Part shown: positions 38,501-51,742 of the stretch, piece by piece
Position numbering within the stretch: position 1 is the stretch's first letter
Layout of the letters: each line of letters opens with the position of its first letter
Source of the DNA: Chamaecrista fasciculata
Taxonomy: Eukaryota; Streptophyta; Magnoliopsida; Fabales; Fabaceae
Assembly: GCA_003254925.1 (NCBI GenBank)
Contig: QANZ01027638.1
Coordinates: 399,171 to 463,170, forward strand
Reading direction: 5' to 3'
Length of the DNA stretch: 64,000 nucleotides
Made by a program: the position numbers and the translations under genes
Notes under the pieces: generated by a model
Databases searched by the model: none
Seen by the model: the letters and a program-made list of their open reading frames with translations, nothing else
Told to the model about the DNA's origin: nothing

Positions 38501-38960
38501 ATCAACATGAGGGAAGTTCCTAATTCTACTTGTCTGACCTATTTGTAGAAAATCTTGAGACCCTGCACCATTAAAACAATAAATACTTGTTACAAGAAGG
38601 CAAATAACATCAACAGCAAGTATCATACTACTAGTACTCTACAAGTAACAAAGGAACTTTTGTTGATTACAATTAGAATCTAAAACATAAGAAATTAATC
38701 TTTGAATTCAGAGAATTTTGACATTTGACCATGGGGAAGCTGCAATTCTTTTATTCTTATTCTTAACTCTTTTTTAATACTAAAAATAAAATAAGCTAAA
38801 CACCAGGAATACCGAGAGAATTTGGAGGACTGAGGAGCGAAAGAGGAGGTGGAGGCAAAGGGGAGAAGCCTTCAGATTGGATTAAATTTGGGTTGGGAGA
38901 GGCAGATTCAGAGTCTGAATCAGAAGATGTATCTCCATAACATGCTTTCAAGGCCTCCAT
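35508..38960 (-). CDS. USB1: U6 snRNA 3' phosphodiesterase USB1 (Mpn1), 287 aa
   Basis: 2H-phosphoesterase that trims the oligo-U tail of U6 snRNA and leaves a protected 3' end, supporting spliceosome recycling; nuclear. Six exons: 38804-38960, 38470-38562, 37494-37743, 37288-37387, 36069-36134, 35508-35705; 288 codons in phase. The acidic Ser/Asp-rich N-terminus MEALKACYGDTSSDSDSESA leads to PLPPPPL. Both catalytic HxS motifs are present: FHISLGRTVPIRVHQI (His137, Ser139) and RPHISLAWTLGD (His227, Ser229). It ends KFKGIECKIGNKSYTICKIS, as in Arabidopsis USB1. The exon 3-4 junction gives RGYWIDFNKWEVFVND, one residue longer than I recall for Arabidopsis; the acceptor there is CGTGAAG-like and could be misplaced by a codon. 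The 5' leader may extend through an intron to about 40193. Confidence 0.93.
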
Positions 38961-39384
38961 CCCTTAGTCTAAACCCCAGGATTTAAACCTGAATCTCAGA
39001 TCAAAAAGAATAATTAGAAATTATGAAAGGGTTAATGCTGTTTTAAAAATAAAGCATGAACCTAATTAGCAATGCACAGCCAAAGCAAAACCATCCATCC
39101 TTTTTTCAGACATGCAAAAATTCTATCCAAGCAAAGGAAAAGAATAGTAAAATCACCTAATAGCTATCCGAGAAGAATTAGAAACACCAAGCCATCATCG
39201 GGAACAAAGACCCAGCACAAAGACAGACAGACTTTTTAAAACACTAAAATAATTTCAAAGTACTTGAGTACCACAACCAACCTTGACCCAAATCAAACTT
39301 ACAGGAAATGATCATTTAAGCATCCAAAAGCTTGTCAAGTAACCCATAATCAAAATTGGGGAGAACCAAAAAAAAAGAGATTCA

Positions 39385-39807
39385 GGGTATGTTTGGATGG
39401 GGTGTCAAGGGGGGAATGGAGAGGAGAGGAAGGGACAAAACGTAAAAAAAATTATGTTTGGAAGTTTTTTTAGGGGAGAGTGGAGTGGATAAGGAGGGAC
39501 ACTTGGCGCCCCAAAATTCAATTTTTGCTAGCACCCCAAATTGGGGTGCCAAGGAAGGAGTGAACAGTTTTATAATTTTTTAATGACAATTATATTCTTA
39601 TACCAACCAAAAATAAAATGTGTCCACTCCATTCCATTTCATTACTAATAACTTCCAAACAAGATTAACAAGTGTCTATTACTTTCCTAGTTAAAAACTC
39701 CCAAACAACATATCTACTCAGTCCATTAATATCCTCTCCTCTCCACTCTATTAGTGTCCATTAATGTCCTCTCCTCTCCATCCTCACTAAAACTCCCAAA
39801 CATAGCC
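39385..39807. mobile_element. PIF/Harbinger-like (Tourist) MITE, 423 bp
   Basis: Ends GGGTATGTTTGG on the left and GGCTATGTTTGG (reverse complement) on the right, flanked by a 3 bp direct repeat TCA at 39382-39384 and 39808-39810. It lies just upstream of the USB1 start codon exon, possibly in a leader intron. Confidence 0.7.
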
Positions 39808-40072
39808 TCAGGGAATGATTATGAGAAGAGAACGAGGATCAACATTGCAAATTCTAGTTCAGACATTTTAACAAACATGTTACGGGCACTATATTTCAAA
39901 CGAACATCTAATTTCAGATTTAAAAAACTAAAATTCCTCACATATTTAACACAAACAACAGCCACTAAGTCCAATCAGGAGACAACATAGACTTGAAAAA
40001 AAAAACCATTCCGAAAACAATACCTCAGTACTAAGTAACAAAGAAAATGAAGAAAATAAGCGAGGAACCCAC

Positions 40073-40193
40073 CTTGCTTTCGTTGTGCTGCAGTTCCGTT
40101 TTCTCCAGGAGTAAGATACTTAGATACCAATCTTCTCTCTTTAGCCGAAAATCCACTTTCAACTTTGTTTCTTCCCCTTTTGGGTTTTGGCAA
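40073..40193 (-). other. Possible upstream leader exon of USB1
   Basis: Open minus-strand stretch with coding-like composition (KPKRGRNKVESGFSAKERRL) ending in a good donor, GCAAG|GTGGG. It has no in-frame ATG: the frame opens at a TTG after a TA repeat. It could be spliced to an acceptor upstream of 38960 as 5' leader, or be a remnant. No protein match recalled. Confidence 0.25.
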
Positions 40194-41884
40194 TATATAT
40201 ATATATATATCTGTCGCCGAAATCCCCTTTCTCGTGGCTCTTGAATTCGTTCTTCAAGAGCAGCAAGACATTCACCCTAAAGCCATTCTCCACTTACTTT
40301 CTTTGTTTCATTTGAGTTTTGTTCAAAAGAGGACTTGCTTATGCTCAACACTCAATGAAGGTAGTAGGTACCCAGGCAAACAAGGCTCGATGGGGGTACT
40401 TGTGTCATATTGAAAAAAATAAAATTAATTTTATCTCCAATAAATTTTTTTTATATTGATTTCTTCCTTAATATTTCACATTTTAATCAATCTGAGTCTG
40501 AATTTGCATCTCTTTTTATATTAATTTTACATTATATGTCACAAATCATATAGAATTTATCGTTAATACTTAATTAAAATAAAAACGAAGGATGAAATTG
40601 ACAAAATGTGAAGTATTTGTGGATAAAATTTTTTTTTGCCGAAATTTGTGGATGAAATTGACAAAAGAAAAAACATTGAAAATAAAATTAAAAGTTGATA
40701 TAAATTTTGGGTAGTAAGAGGATGCTTTTGCCCAAAAAACAAAGTATAAGTTTTTATATATAAAAACAAAGTAAAAATATTAATTTCGTCTCTAAACTTT
40801 AAATCAATTGTCAATTCCATCCCAAATCTTATTTTGTTGTCAATTTCATCTCTAATGTTTTACATTTTGGTTAATTTTATCATTTTCTTTTACTTTAATC
40901 AAATATTAACGATGAAATCTACGTGACTAATGATATGTAATGTAAAATTAATAGAAAAAGAAATTCAAATCTTAACTCAAATTGAAAAACATGGCGCAAT
41001 CTCTCGTTAATTTATTAAAAAAGTTAGTCAAATGATAAAATTGACCAAAATATAGAATATTAGGGATGAAATTGAAAATAAAATTAAGAGTTGATGTAAA
41101 ATTTGAATGCGAAATTAATATTTTTCCCTAAAAACAAAGAATATGTATACAGAATATGTATACACATTCCCACTACATCAATGCTAGACTTTATCAGTTA
41201 TCTGGTTGACAAAAGGACTAGATGATTGCTAGCGAAGAATTATTAGAAGTTAAAACTTAAAACACTAAATTGAGAAGGATTCAAAACAGAGACCATTGAA
41301 AGTTATTTAGCTTCTATATAATTGATATAAATTCCGGCCAAAAGAAAATTGATATAAATTATATTACTTTCGCATTGAAAACAACTTATTACATTGAGAA
41401 TCATTATTTATCAGGGCTAGCTCCCTCACCAAGTTTTATTTAGCCAACGCTACAAATTTCAGAAAGGATATTAATACAACAAACATGGTTGAACTTTTTC
41501 ACTTTTAAATCAACCTTAAGATTTGCACAAAACAATATTGCATCTCCATATGACCATCGAATCCTAATTATTTCATACAAATCCAAAAGTGATTCAATAT
41601 TGAAAAAATCAAACCTATGTTTTTTAATAAAAAATAAGAGAAATCATATTTTTTAATCCTTAAATTTATTCCATAATTACAATTTAATCTTTTAATAGCG
41701 AAAATACACTTTTTGGTTCCTGATTTTTGTATATAAATATCAACTATTTTGTCTTATGACTAAATAGTTGATGTTTATAAGTATATCAGAAAACAAAAAA
41801 ATATATCTCTATTCTCTAATATTCAAAGATTAAATCACAATTTTGAAATAAATTTAGAGACTAAAAAATGTGTTTACTCTTAAT
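40194..41884. other. Spacer with inverted repeat arms, USB1 upstream to MO1-like copy b
   Basis: 40430-41130 holds inverted and direct phrases of the type GATGAAATTGACAAAA and TCAATTTCATC, making a loose foldback, probably a decayed MITE. From about 41200 the sequence aligns by eye with 52720-53190 downstream of copy c, so it is part of the duplicated unit. No gene. Confidence 0.6.
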
Positions 41885-44800
41885 TTAAAGTTGACCACAA
41901 TCATAATAAGTGTGACCAACAGGATTTGAATAGAAGATCATGAAGAGTATGACACACAAAATTTTCTTAAAAATTGAGCAATTTTCCATCAATGATCCAA
42001 TCAAATAACTCCTCAATGACAAGCTTGCCAATCTAATCCTCCTTTCTTTCACATACCCATCAAATGCTTCTCCAATTTTCTTTACAAAAACCTTCTCTTG
42101 AGCTTCTTGATGATGAAGAAGAAAATCATTATCATGATGACCTTTAATATAATTTTCATTATTAATACTTGCTAACAACTTCACTTCATTGAGCTTATTG
42201 CTCAAGTGCCTTGCAAGCACAATTGCATCTTCTATGCCTGCTGATCCACCTTGGCCGGAAAATGGACCCATTATGTGCATGGCATCTCCGGCCACCGTGA
42301 CGGTGCCTTTTCGGAATTTTTTGATCAGAATCTCTGATGGAAGACGATACCTCAAGTGTGTGATAGAGAGTGAGTTCATGTCACAATTCTTGATCATGTC
42401 CTTAACCTCATTAGAGAACTCTTTTGCAAACTCTAAGGTTTTTTGGTGTAGAAACTTTGTATCCTCAAAGTATTTTGAATCTGTATAGGTAGAGATAAAT
42501 CTCAAGAGTAAGTTTTAGTTTAATTTGTTGATCAACTATATATTAAAATGCTTTCAAGTTTACTATTTCACATAGACTAAAATCTTATGTTGATCCTTAC
42601 ATGTATATTAATAATGTTTTTTTTTATTTATTTCAATCACTCATAATTTTTTTTGATAAGTAATCATTCATAAATTATTTTGTTATCAATACATTAATCT
42701 CTTTATCTAATATTAAATTTAATTGGTGACATATTAGAAGATATGATATTATTAATTAATGGGGTAATATTTTAACTAATACATAATTGAATTTTATTTT
42801 CATATTAACAAATTAAATTTGTGAAAAAAATTTTAAATTTTAAATAGAATCTTAAGATTTTCAAAAATTACTTAAAATGAATAATTTATAATAACAAAAA
42901 ATATATTTATATTTTAATTAACATGTTATATTATTAATTAATATATTTCATCTTTGATGGATGGTTTTTACATAATGAATAAAGGGACTAAAAGTCTAAA
43001 ACTAATAACAAAAAAATCTAAGAGGAACTACATTATTAAAATATTGAATACGTGAGGACTAAATTCCATCTTAAATTATGTTTTCATTAGAAAAATTTGA
43101 CACTTATAGCTTGTTATTACTCAAGCGAATTCGCCATCATGTATTATTGTATTATATATTGCTTAATTAAGTCAAACTATATCTAGAAGCTAAATAAATA
43201 AAAACTACATCTAGAAGACAGTCTTGTTGAACTATCGAATTTATGAAAAATAAATAAAAAGGACTTTTTTTTCTCTCAAGAATAAGAATAAAATAAACCA
43301 AGAATGAAATTAAATTAAATGAATTGAAGTACCTTTTAAGTGTTTCATGGGAGACACAAACCAATAGACCAAGTTAGAATCAACAGGGATTCTTCCATAA
43401 ATTGCATGTAGTCCTCTAAGTCTAAGCATGATATTAGGGAATTCATGACCATTTGGATAATTTGTGAATCCTCTTATAGCACATAGTGAATACAACTTCA
43501 AGGGATCAAGTCCAAGATAATCAGCAATCACTGAGTGCCCTCCATCACATCCTATCAAAATCTGTTTTCAACATCAAATTAATTAAATCCACTTAAATAA
43601 TTCCCATTTTTATTCAGCAATTAGTAAAATTATATAAATTACTATAAACATTTATTTATTAATTATTGGGGGTTTTCTAACTAGTTTCTAAGGATATATA
43701 TTGATTATGAAACTTGTTTAGTTTTGAAAACTGAAATTTTGTAATAAATATGATATGGCTAGCTTTGAATTTTGTTGAGTGTTGACAATACAATTAATAA
43801 TTGAGGTTAGGAAATTGTACTTACCATTAAATTTAAACTAATATATTGACAATAAATTTGATATAGTTATAGATTTTGTTAACATTACACTTAACATTAT
43901 ATTTATCGTTGAAATTTGAATCAATATCTTAATAAAATTACTAAGTCAAGACATCAATTGTATTTGACGAACTTAATTATTATTTTATTTGATTAATTAT
44001 TGAATAAATTAATAATTTAATTCCTCAAAGATCACTGAATTGATAACGTGATCATTGAAATATAAAAATACTAAGTTTAGTACTTAAAATAATCAAAATA
44101 GTATACTCATAAGCCTATAAAAATACTAAACTATATGTTCTTTAGTCTATGAAAATAATTAATAAGTATATTATTTAATTTTTTAGGGGCTATTGTATAT
44201 TTCAATTTTTTAGAGTTAACTTTTTTTGAGTCAAAAAGACTAAATTATAAATTCGGTAATCTTTTCTTAGACCAAATTATTAATTTATTATTAATTATTA
44301 TACCTTGGCCTTGATGACGTGGCCATTGTCCAAATGGAGGAAGGTAAAAGAAGTGAGAGGATCTGAACGGATGGAAATGACTTGGCATTCAAAGCGCAGC
44401 GTGTTGTGAGGCAAAGCATCAGCAAGTGCCTTCAACAGATCACTTCGTCTCAGACATCGAGCCTCCCCAATTCTGTTTAAATTAACAAAACCCCCCCACC
44501 ATATTAACTGTTAATTACACTAATTCCTCTAAACAATATTAATAATGACAATCCAGTCCAAACAGAATAATTAACTCACGCTACTGGTACTTCTCTTTGC
44601 TTTCCGCTATCCAACCATACATCCTTCGCTCTGCATGCATTCCATAATTCAATACTATAAATTTCATATTGATAGTGAATGCATATTTAATAATGAATAA
44701 ATTACACTTTGGTATTCTGAGGTATGGACTAGTTTCACTTTAGTAGTGCCATGTTATTTTAAAATTGACATTTTAGTACCCTATTTTATTTGTCATTAGC

Positions 44801-45519
44801 ATTTTAATATTCAAAACTTCTTTCCATTATCTTTTGACAAAAAAAAGTACGTGTATGGTCAAAAACACAAAATCTACTTTCTCTTAAATTCAGATTTCAC
44901 GATCCAGCTTCAAAAAAACCACGAATCCTCCGTCTTCAGGTACATACTGAACCCTGAAATTTAAGTTTAAGATGATAGGTTTCATGCACATAACCTGAAC
45001 ATGCTTTTTTTTTTCATCAAGAGGTAATAAAAAAAAAGTTTTGGATACTAAAGTACTAATAGCAAATTGAATAGAACAAGTACCAAAATATCACTTTTGA
45101 ACATATAAAATATCAAAATGTAATTTATCCTTAGTAATATAATAGTGAGATATATAACTATAAGAGCTAGATGCATGATAATTATCATATAAATATACCG
45201 ATGAAAGGTGTTGGCAGTGTGTCTAAGGTTAGAGGCAACACCAAGCTGATGAAGTGCACGCCATCCATTGGTGAGAATGTCAATGGCTGCTCCTGTTGCC
45301 CTCAGACTCTCCCATCTCTCCAACACCACACTTTCTATTCCTTTTCTATTACACCAAATTTCAAACTATTCATTATTAACACACAAAATCAAATAAATAA
45401 GATTAATTAGTTGCTAATTATAATTAAGTAGTAATGAACCTGTGAAGTGCTAGAGCTGTTGCTAAACCAACAATTCCTCCACCAACTATCACTATTCCTA
45501 TCTCCTCCACTCTTTCCAT
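41885..45519 (-). CDS. MO1-like: FAD-dependent monooxygenase, MO1/CTF2 family (copy b), 423 aa
   Basis: Same family and exon plan as copy a. Exons: 45440-45519, 45199-45345, 44580-44630, 44304-44472, 43333-43561, 41885-42480; 424 codons in phase. Exons 1-3 have the same lengths as in copy a (80, 147 and 51 nt). Seen: IVIVGGGIVGLATALAL, TGAAIDILTNGWRALHQLG, DG motif ILIGCDGGHSVIADYLGL, and VTVAGDAMHIMGPFSGQGGS. C-terminus GHTYYDCGQL, with the hydrophobic stretch ILCVILFMIFY just before. It has a longer, charged insertion than copy a between the second FAD motif and DGYVKERR. Complete and looks functional. Much closer to copy c than to copy a, including alignable introns. Confidence 0.95.
44695..45130. 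mobile_element. Diverged foldback element of the GGGTAAATTA family in intron 2 of copy b
   Basis: Outer arms AATAAATTACACTTTGGTA and the complement ending AATGTAATTTATCC match the family, but the middle (about 44840-45000) is unrelated sequence, so the copy is old or carries an insert. Confidence 0.6.
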
Positions 45520-46540
45520 TCTTCCTCCTTCTACTCTTTCTCTTTTATTTTTCTTCCTCACACTTCACTATTCTCACATTACACCCTTCACATATTTATA
45601 CCCCACTCTCTCTTTATTTCTTTCTTTTTCTTTTTTTTTAAATTCAATTTCCTTCTACTAATGGACTATTCATATTTCATATCATTTTTTTTCCTTCATT
45701 CAAAGTTTTCACATCATCATCCTTTGACAAAGGATTCGTACTACTTTTTTATATTATCTTAATTTCTTATCCTCTATTAATTAATTATTGAAGTTTGAAT
45801 ACATGGAAAACATGGACAATATTGTACTACTAATCTATCCTCCATGCATGCATCTATATATAATTATATATCAATCCTCGTTAACTCCTGTCATGATTTC
45901 AACAAAAAAAAAACTCGTGTCCTGTTTGTTATCATTTTAATTCAACATTTTTCTTTTGTTTAAATTATTAGAATATCTATTGTTAGAAGTAGTGATTAAT
46001 CTTTTTGTCATGAATTTTTTATTTATTGATAAACAGTTGGTTATAAAATATTTTTTGCATCTAAAAGTGAAATTCAAACTTGTACTATTTGATTAAAAGA
46101 TTAACTAAGAAATTTACTAGACGTTAAAAGATCGACTATGGAATTATTAAACCGCCCTAACGTGATTGTTAATTCAACCTAATTAATATTAGGTAGACTA
46201 TGATGAATTGATTCATTTAATTCATCATTTTTTTCTAGATTGGTCCAATTAAATCGACATACATAGTTTGGAGTATTCTAAACTTGCCAATTTCTTCCTT
46301 TTTTGTTTATAAACTAAATTCCCTTTAGCTTATAAGGATAAGTATTAAGTTCGGATCCTCATAACTCATAAGTCATGATTATATTTATTTATTTTTAATC
46401 CCCAAGCTTTGACTGAGAGAATCTCATCACATTTTTAAATTTCTTTTTGATAATGACTAAAAAAGTTTATAACTATTAAAAAAATACAATGACAAGTGAC
46501 AAAATTGGTTTTTGTTTGTGATATAGAGATACATGCTTTA

Positions 46541-46571
<31 letters not shown>

Positions 46572-46624
46572 ATTTAAGGTTTCTCACTTGCTGTTATGAA
46601 ATTTTGTTAATTATAAGATGACGA

Positions 46625-46651
<27 letters not shown>

Positions 46652-46655
<4 letters not shown>

Positions 46656-46690
46656 GAGATTTGCGTACCCTAACGAGCACGCTAATATGT
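46652..46690 (-). mobile_element. Decayed 3' end of the same Helitron family
   Basis: On the minus strand, an imperfect hairpin GCGTGCTCGTTAGGGTACGC, a short spacer and CTAA before a T, as in the copies at 19827 and 61946. The rest of the element is not recognisable. Confidence 0.6.
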
Positions 46691-47609
46691 ATATAATATT
46701 AAAATGATTAAAATTTAAAATTATATTATAAAATAATTATTAATTTTATTATACTTTAAAATAATAAAAAATTTTAGATTTGCTTCTATTAATATTTTTA
46801 ATAATTTAATCAAGAAATAATTTTTAACATGAAAATTGGGGGTGGAGAGAGATGTGGAGTTGTATTTTTTTGTGGAGTGATTTTTTTTTCTTTTATATCT
46901 ATTTACGTGAACGGGGAAGGGGGGATGGGAAATGTGGATTGGTTTTATTTTCTTTTAAATTTTTATTTTTGTTAATATATTTAAAATAATTTATTATATA
47001 TTATAATTTTAAAGACTGGTTATCAGAAAGCTCCTTAAATATATAATATGGTATAAATATATATATATTATATTTCGTTGTATAGGATTTTTTAAGATGA
47101 AATATATATTAATTTACCGTATAGTCTATTTTTAATGCTAGCTTTTTTTTTCTTTCTTTCTTTTTTATAAAAGAATGGGCAAAGGTTCCAAAGAAAGTTT
47201 ATATACGTGTGAGAATGTTTAATTAACCAAAAAGAAATTGAAAAATAATCCAAAGATCAAAATAAAAAAAGGTAATAAAACATCATCGAGTTAATAACTC
47301 ATCAATCCTTAAAAGGTTAAAATAATTTATTCCTTAAAAGGTTGAGATAATATATTTATTAATATTTAGTTACAAACTAAATAATATATTTTTTAATTTT
47401 TTAGAGATTAAAAAATATATTATTTTGATTTTTTAAAATTAAATTTTGTATTTTATTTTTAAAAATCAAACTATCGACTTAATAATTTTTAAAGACTAAA
47501 TTATAAATTTTCTTAATATTAAATTTGAATCAAAGTAATAACTAATTAATCAAATGTCCAATAGATTGATGATTTCTTTAATCTAATAAACAAATCGAGT
47601 CCCCAGTAG

Positions 47610-48269
47610 TAGGGGTGAGCACGGGTTGGGTTGGGGCGGGTTGAGGGGAAATCCCAGCCCAACCCGCACATCAATCTGCGGGTTGGGTTGGGTTGGGTTT
47701 TATGATTTTAAAGACTCAACCCGAACCAACCCAACCCGCAGAGTTGCGGGTTGGGTTGGGTTGAACCCGCGGGTTGAGTTTGTAATTCTTTTTTTTTATA
47801 ATTTTTATTAAAAAAAATATTATTATAAATTTGTAGGTAGTGAATAAAAAAAATTACACATAAAAAATGTTAAAAAACATAGATTTTATATATATAAATA
47901 TAAATCAATTAAAATATATTCTATAAAATATGTAAATGTAATACATATATGTAATTATGTAAATTTTAAAATCAAAATATCTTATTTATAAAGAACTAAT
48001 AGTATAAATACATAAGAAAACATACAAAATTTATATAAAAATATATAAATATTTATAAAAAATAAATTAAAAAATAAAAAAAAATATATGCGGGCTCGCG
48101 GGTTGGGTTGGGTTGAAAAACTCCAAACCCGCAACCCAACCCGCAAGTGTGCGGGTTGAGAATTTTGAACCCAAACCAACCCGCGAACCCGAACCAACCC
48201 AACCCATAGCTGCGGGTTGGGTTGGTTTCTGCGGGCTCGCGGGTTGGCGGGTTGGTTTGCTCATCCCTA
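47610..48269. mobile_element. hAT-type MITE rich in AACCCGC motifs, 660 bp
   Basis: Ends TAGGGGTGAGCA and TAGGGATGAGCA (reverse complement). Perfect 8 bp target duplication CCCAGTAG at 47602-47609 and 48270-48277. Subterminal GGGTTGGGTT/AACCCAACCC arrays surround an AT-rich core. No coding capacity. Confidence 0.92.
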
Positions 48270-48789
48270 CCCAGTAGTCTAGATTGCTTTTAACGATGGC
48301 AACGTGTCACTTGTGGATGCAGTGACGTACGCCGCAAGGAAATTTTGTACCTCGAGTCCACGTCCCATCATTAAAAAATATATATTCAAATATCAAATAT
48401 ATTTTTACATTCTTTCGTCTAAGTTATTAGGCTTTAGTCACAATATCTTCATAAGTCACAAGTAAAGTTAGGATCAAACATAAATAAATGTTATATTTGT
48501 TAGGATCAAACATACATAAATGTTACATTTGTTAGAAATGGGGATTAGACTTCTGCAGTGTAATCATTGTCCCTGTAAAAATTAAGTTCCTACTATTTGT
48601 TTGTTGTTAAATTTTATGGTAATTTTTTTTTCTAATTTTATAATATTTGATGTTATAATCAACAAAACTATAATATCTTATAAACAAAAGTTAGAGAAGG
48701 ATAAGTTGAAGATCTAATTGTTCTATTTGATGAAAATAAGTGTTTTTTTGGCCAAATGAAAATAGATGTTGATAAACTAAATAACGGGC

Positions 48790-49290
48790 ATGTTTACCTA
48801 ATTCAATCGAGAGGAGGTTGTAAGAGCCATGACTGAAAGAAAAACCTGCAAAAGATTTCATAGGGGGGCCTGCGAAGAACACTCTGATGTTTAAGTTAGA
48901 ACGAGTGTCAGGTGAGAGCAAAGAGAGTTCGGAGTTGAGAAATTAAGTAGCTAACTTTTAACCAATGTTTTTCAGGGGTATTTATAGGGCAGTGAAGGAT
49001 AGTGGTAGCCGTGGAGGGCGTTCCACGTTCAGACCCACGATCTCCAGTAATGGAGGAAGTGGGAGGAAGTGGGAGTCCAGGAAATGTGGAGTGCGGCCAT
49101 CGTACGAGAGTGGGGTTCGCAAATAAACCGGTCGTCAGGCATGAATGTGACGTGAGTTTGATCGAGTCAAGGGCCACCCTGAACTACGCGGACAGGTCTT
49201 CGACCGAGTCAAGGGTCGCCTCGAAATGCACGGGAGACGGGCTTGGCCAAGTACGAAGACCAAGTAGACGAACGCCTAAAATGTGAGATA
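48790..49290 (-). mobile_element. Fossil LTR fragment, same family as 17398-17985
   Basis: Minus-strand GC-rich island with TATAAATACCCC near 48977-48990, followed by GTTAGCTACTT and a GCAGGCCCCCCTATGA phrase in the same order as at 17790-17930. A shared CCCACGATCTCC motif lies upstream of the TATA box. Clearly diverged from the other copy, so the two are old independent insertions. No internal domains nearby. Confidence 0.7.
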
Positions 49291-50637
49291 TCAGGTGTTA
49301 TTTATAGAGAAAAACTGAATAAGTATAACATTTCAGATTCAAACATTAATGACAAGTTATAACCTTTTATAAATGGACATTCATGTCCCTTTAGTTTTAA
49401 ACTGATTATAGTCTTTTTGACATGAACAATAATTTCTCTTTATATTTAAAACTGATTATAATCAATAATAAATGAGTGTTCATGATTGTTTATGTATGAG
49501 CATCTATGCATACCTATTTATTAATTAAAATTAATGAATTAACTAATTAATTAATTAATTTAAAAATAATAATAATTAAAATTAATTTAACTATATGTAT
49601 ATTAACTTAATTATTCTAAATGATTCAATAATCATTTATATACTCTTCTCAATTCTACAATTTATCCAATGTGAGACTTTAATTATCAACTATACTAACA
49701 ATATTTTTATTACTAAATTTATTGTTAAAAGCAAGGTATATAATAATTTTTGTTTTAGGAAAAAATTATAATTTTTCAAAATAAGATTTCGAATATCAAA
49801 ACTTTAGAATAAAAAATGTAAAAAGCTTATCTAAGTATTGTCCCTACAATTTAATAGCTAAAAAATTTTGTGACATCTTTTTTAAAACTTACAATGATTT
49901 TGTGCCAAACAACAAGAACAGTGAGAGGGGAGTGATTTCGGTAAGAAAAAGGAAGAAAGAAAAATATAAAGATGAAGAGGGGATGGAAATTTTTAAAATA
50001 AAAATAAATAGTGATCAATGGGATAGAATTTTAGAAATAAATAAATTAAATTCTAAATTCTAAGTTTAAATTTTTTTAAAATGATATTTAAGTAAAAGTT
50101 AAGTTAAAAGTTTACTTTCTCTTAACTTAACACCGAAAAATTAAAGCAACAGAGGCTTAATTAAAAATTGATATAGTTTTAGGGACTAATAGATTAACTA
50201 AACCTTAAAAAATAAATATTTAGTTTATATTTGAGACTTTATTTTTCTAAGAAAAATAATAAATTGTTCATTTGGACAATGATTAATTTAACATTAAAGT
50301 ATTAATGTTATCTCCAACTTAACAATTTTTGGAAGTGAATTAACAGTGTTAAGAATTGGGAAGATTTTGATTGATTTTCAAAACTTAAAGGGACTAAAGT
50401 GAAACTAAGTGTAAAATTAAGGGACTAATAGTGATCTTTGGCCAAAACTTAAAAATAAATAGAAATTGAGATCGTTTCATAAATCTAGGGCATAAATCTA
50501 GGGCAAAAATACAAAGGACCCCTGAAACTTTGTTGAGCCCCCAAAGATTTCAAAAACGTAAAAAATATAACTCCAAATTTGTGCACTTCTACTATTGACT
50601 CCCTTCTAACTTATGTGATCTTCTCCTTAAGAGAAAG

Positions 50638-51273
50638 TAGGGGTGTTCAAAACCGAACCAAACTAATTTGACCAAACCAAACAAAACCGAACTAAACTAA
50701 ACCGATGAAATGAGCGGTTTGGTTTGGTTAAAAATGCATTAAAATTGAATGGTTTGGTTCGGTTAACAATTTAGACACTCAATTAACCGAAGCGCTAGTA
50801 TTTATATATAGCTATTTTTATTTATAGTGTCATAGGTGATTACATTTAATAAAAGAAACTATTACTTTTTTTATCATCATTTGATTTTATCATACATTTA
50901 TTATGTTATCTTATTGAATCATAATTTTTTTTTTATCTTAGACAACGACTAATTATTATTATTCGTCATACAATTTTATCCTCTCAAATCTCTAATCTTA
51001 TTTTATCATTTTTATTATCTATTTTATGAATTAGACTTACTACTCCAAAACACTATTTTTTTCTTACTAATTTTATAATTAATTAATAAAAACAACTAAT
51101 AAGTTTGTTAATTGCTCAAACCGACCGCCCAAACTGTCAATTTGTTGGTTTGGTTTGGTTTGGTTAAACAAATTATTTTTAACCGCTTAGTTAAGAATTA
51201 CTTCAAACCGATGTGAGCGGTTCGGTTAAAAATCTTATTTATAACCGCCCAAACCGCCCAACGAACACCGCTA
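50638..51273. mobile_element. hAT-type MITE rich in AAACCG motifs, 636 bp
   Basis: Ends TAGGGGTGTTC and TAGCGGTGTTC (reverse complement). Flanks AGAGAAAG (50630-50637) and ACAGAAAG (51274-51281) match at 7 of 8 bases. Subterminal GGTTTGGTT/AACCAAACC arrays. Confidence 0.8.
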
Positions 51274-51742
51274 ACAGAAAGTATTTTTTTATGATATCAA
51301 TAATATGATGATTTACTTGCAAGAATAATTAATTATTTTGATTTACATATATTATTATGTATTAACTATTTGCTATCTGCAGTATTTATTAAAATTCTCT
51401 TGGGTTTATATATCAATTATTCAAAATATTAAGTGGTAATTGATTAAAATTCATAAGAGCTCAATTATGATTTTATTGAGTAGAAACGATTTCTTTAATA
51501 TAATAAATTTTCCCATATGAGGGTTTCTAGTCAAATAATAATTATCAACTTAAAAACTCTCTAGTTTCTTTTGTTTAACATTCACTTTCTTATTTTTGTA
51601 GTATTATTTTGCTCTTTCCATTTGTGATCAAAGTAAATTATGATTATGACTAAAGATATCTATTTCTTATCTCTTCTGATATGCTGAAATAATTGAAATA
51701 ATCATGATGTTTGAATTTGTTCTATATTTCTTATTTATTTTA

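Noticed and set aside
46550-46652. TA repeats as an origin or regulatory site
   Set aside because: Simple TA microsatellites are frequent across this AT-rich window, without any special context.
47626-48264. Gly/Trp-rich and Pro-rich frames in the AACCCGC region
   Set aside because: They arise from the subterminal repeats of a hAT MITE, not from a gene.
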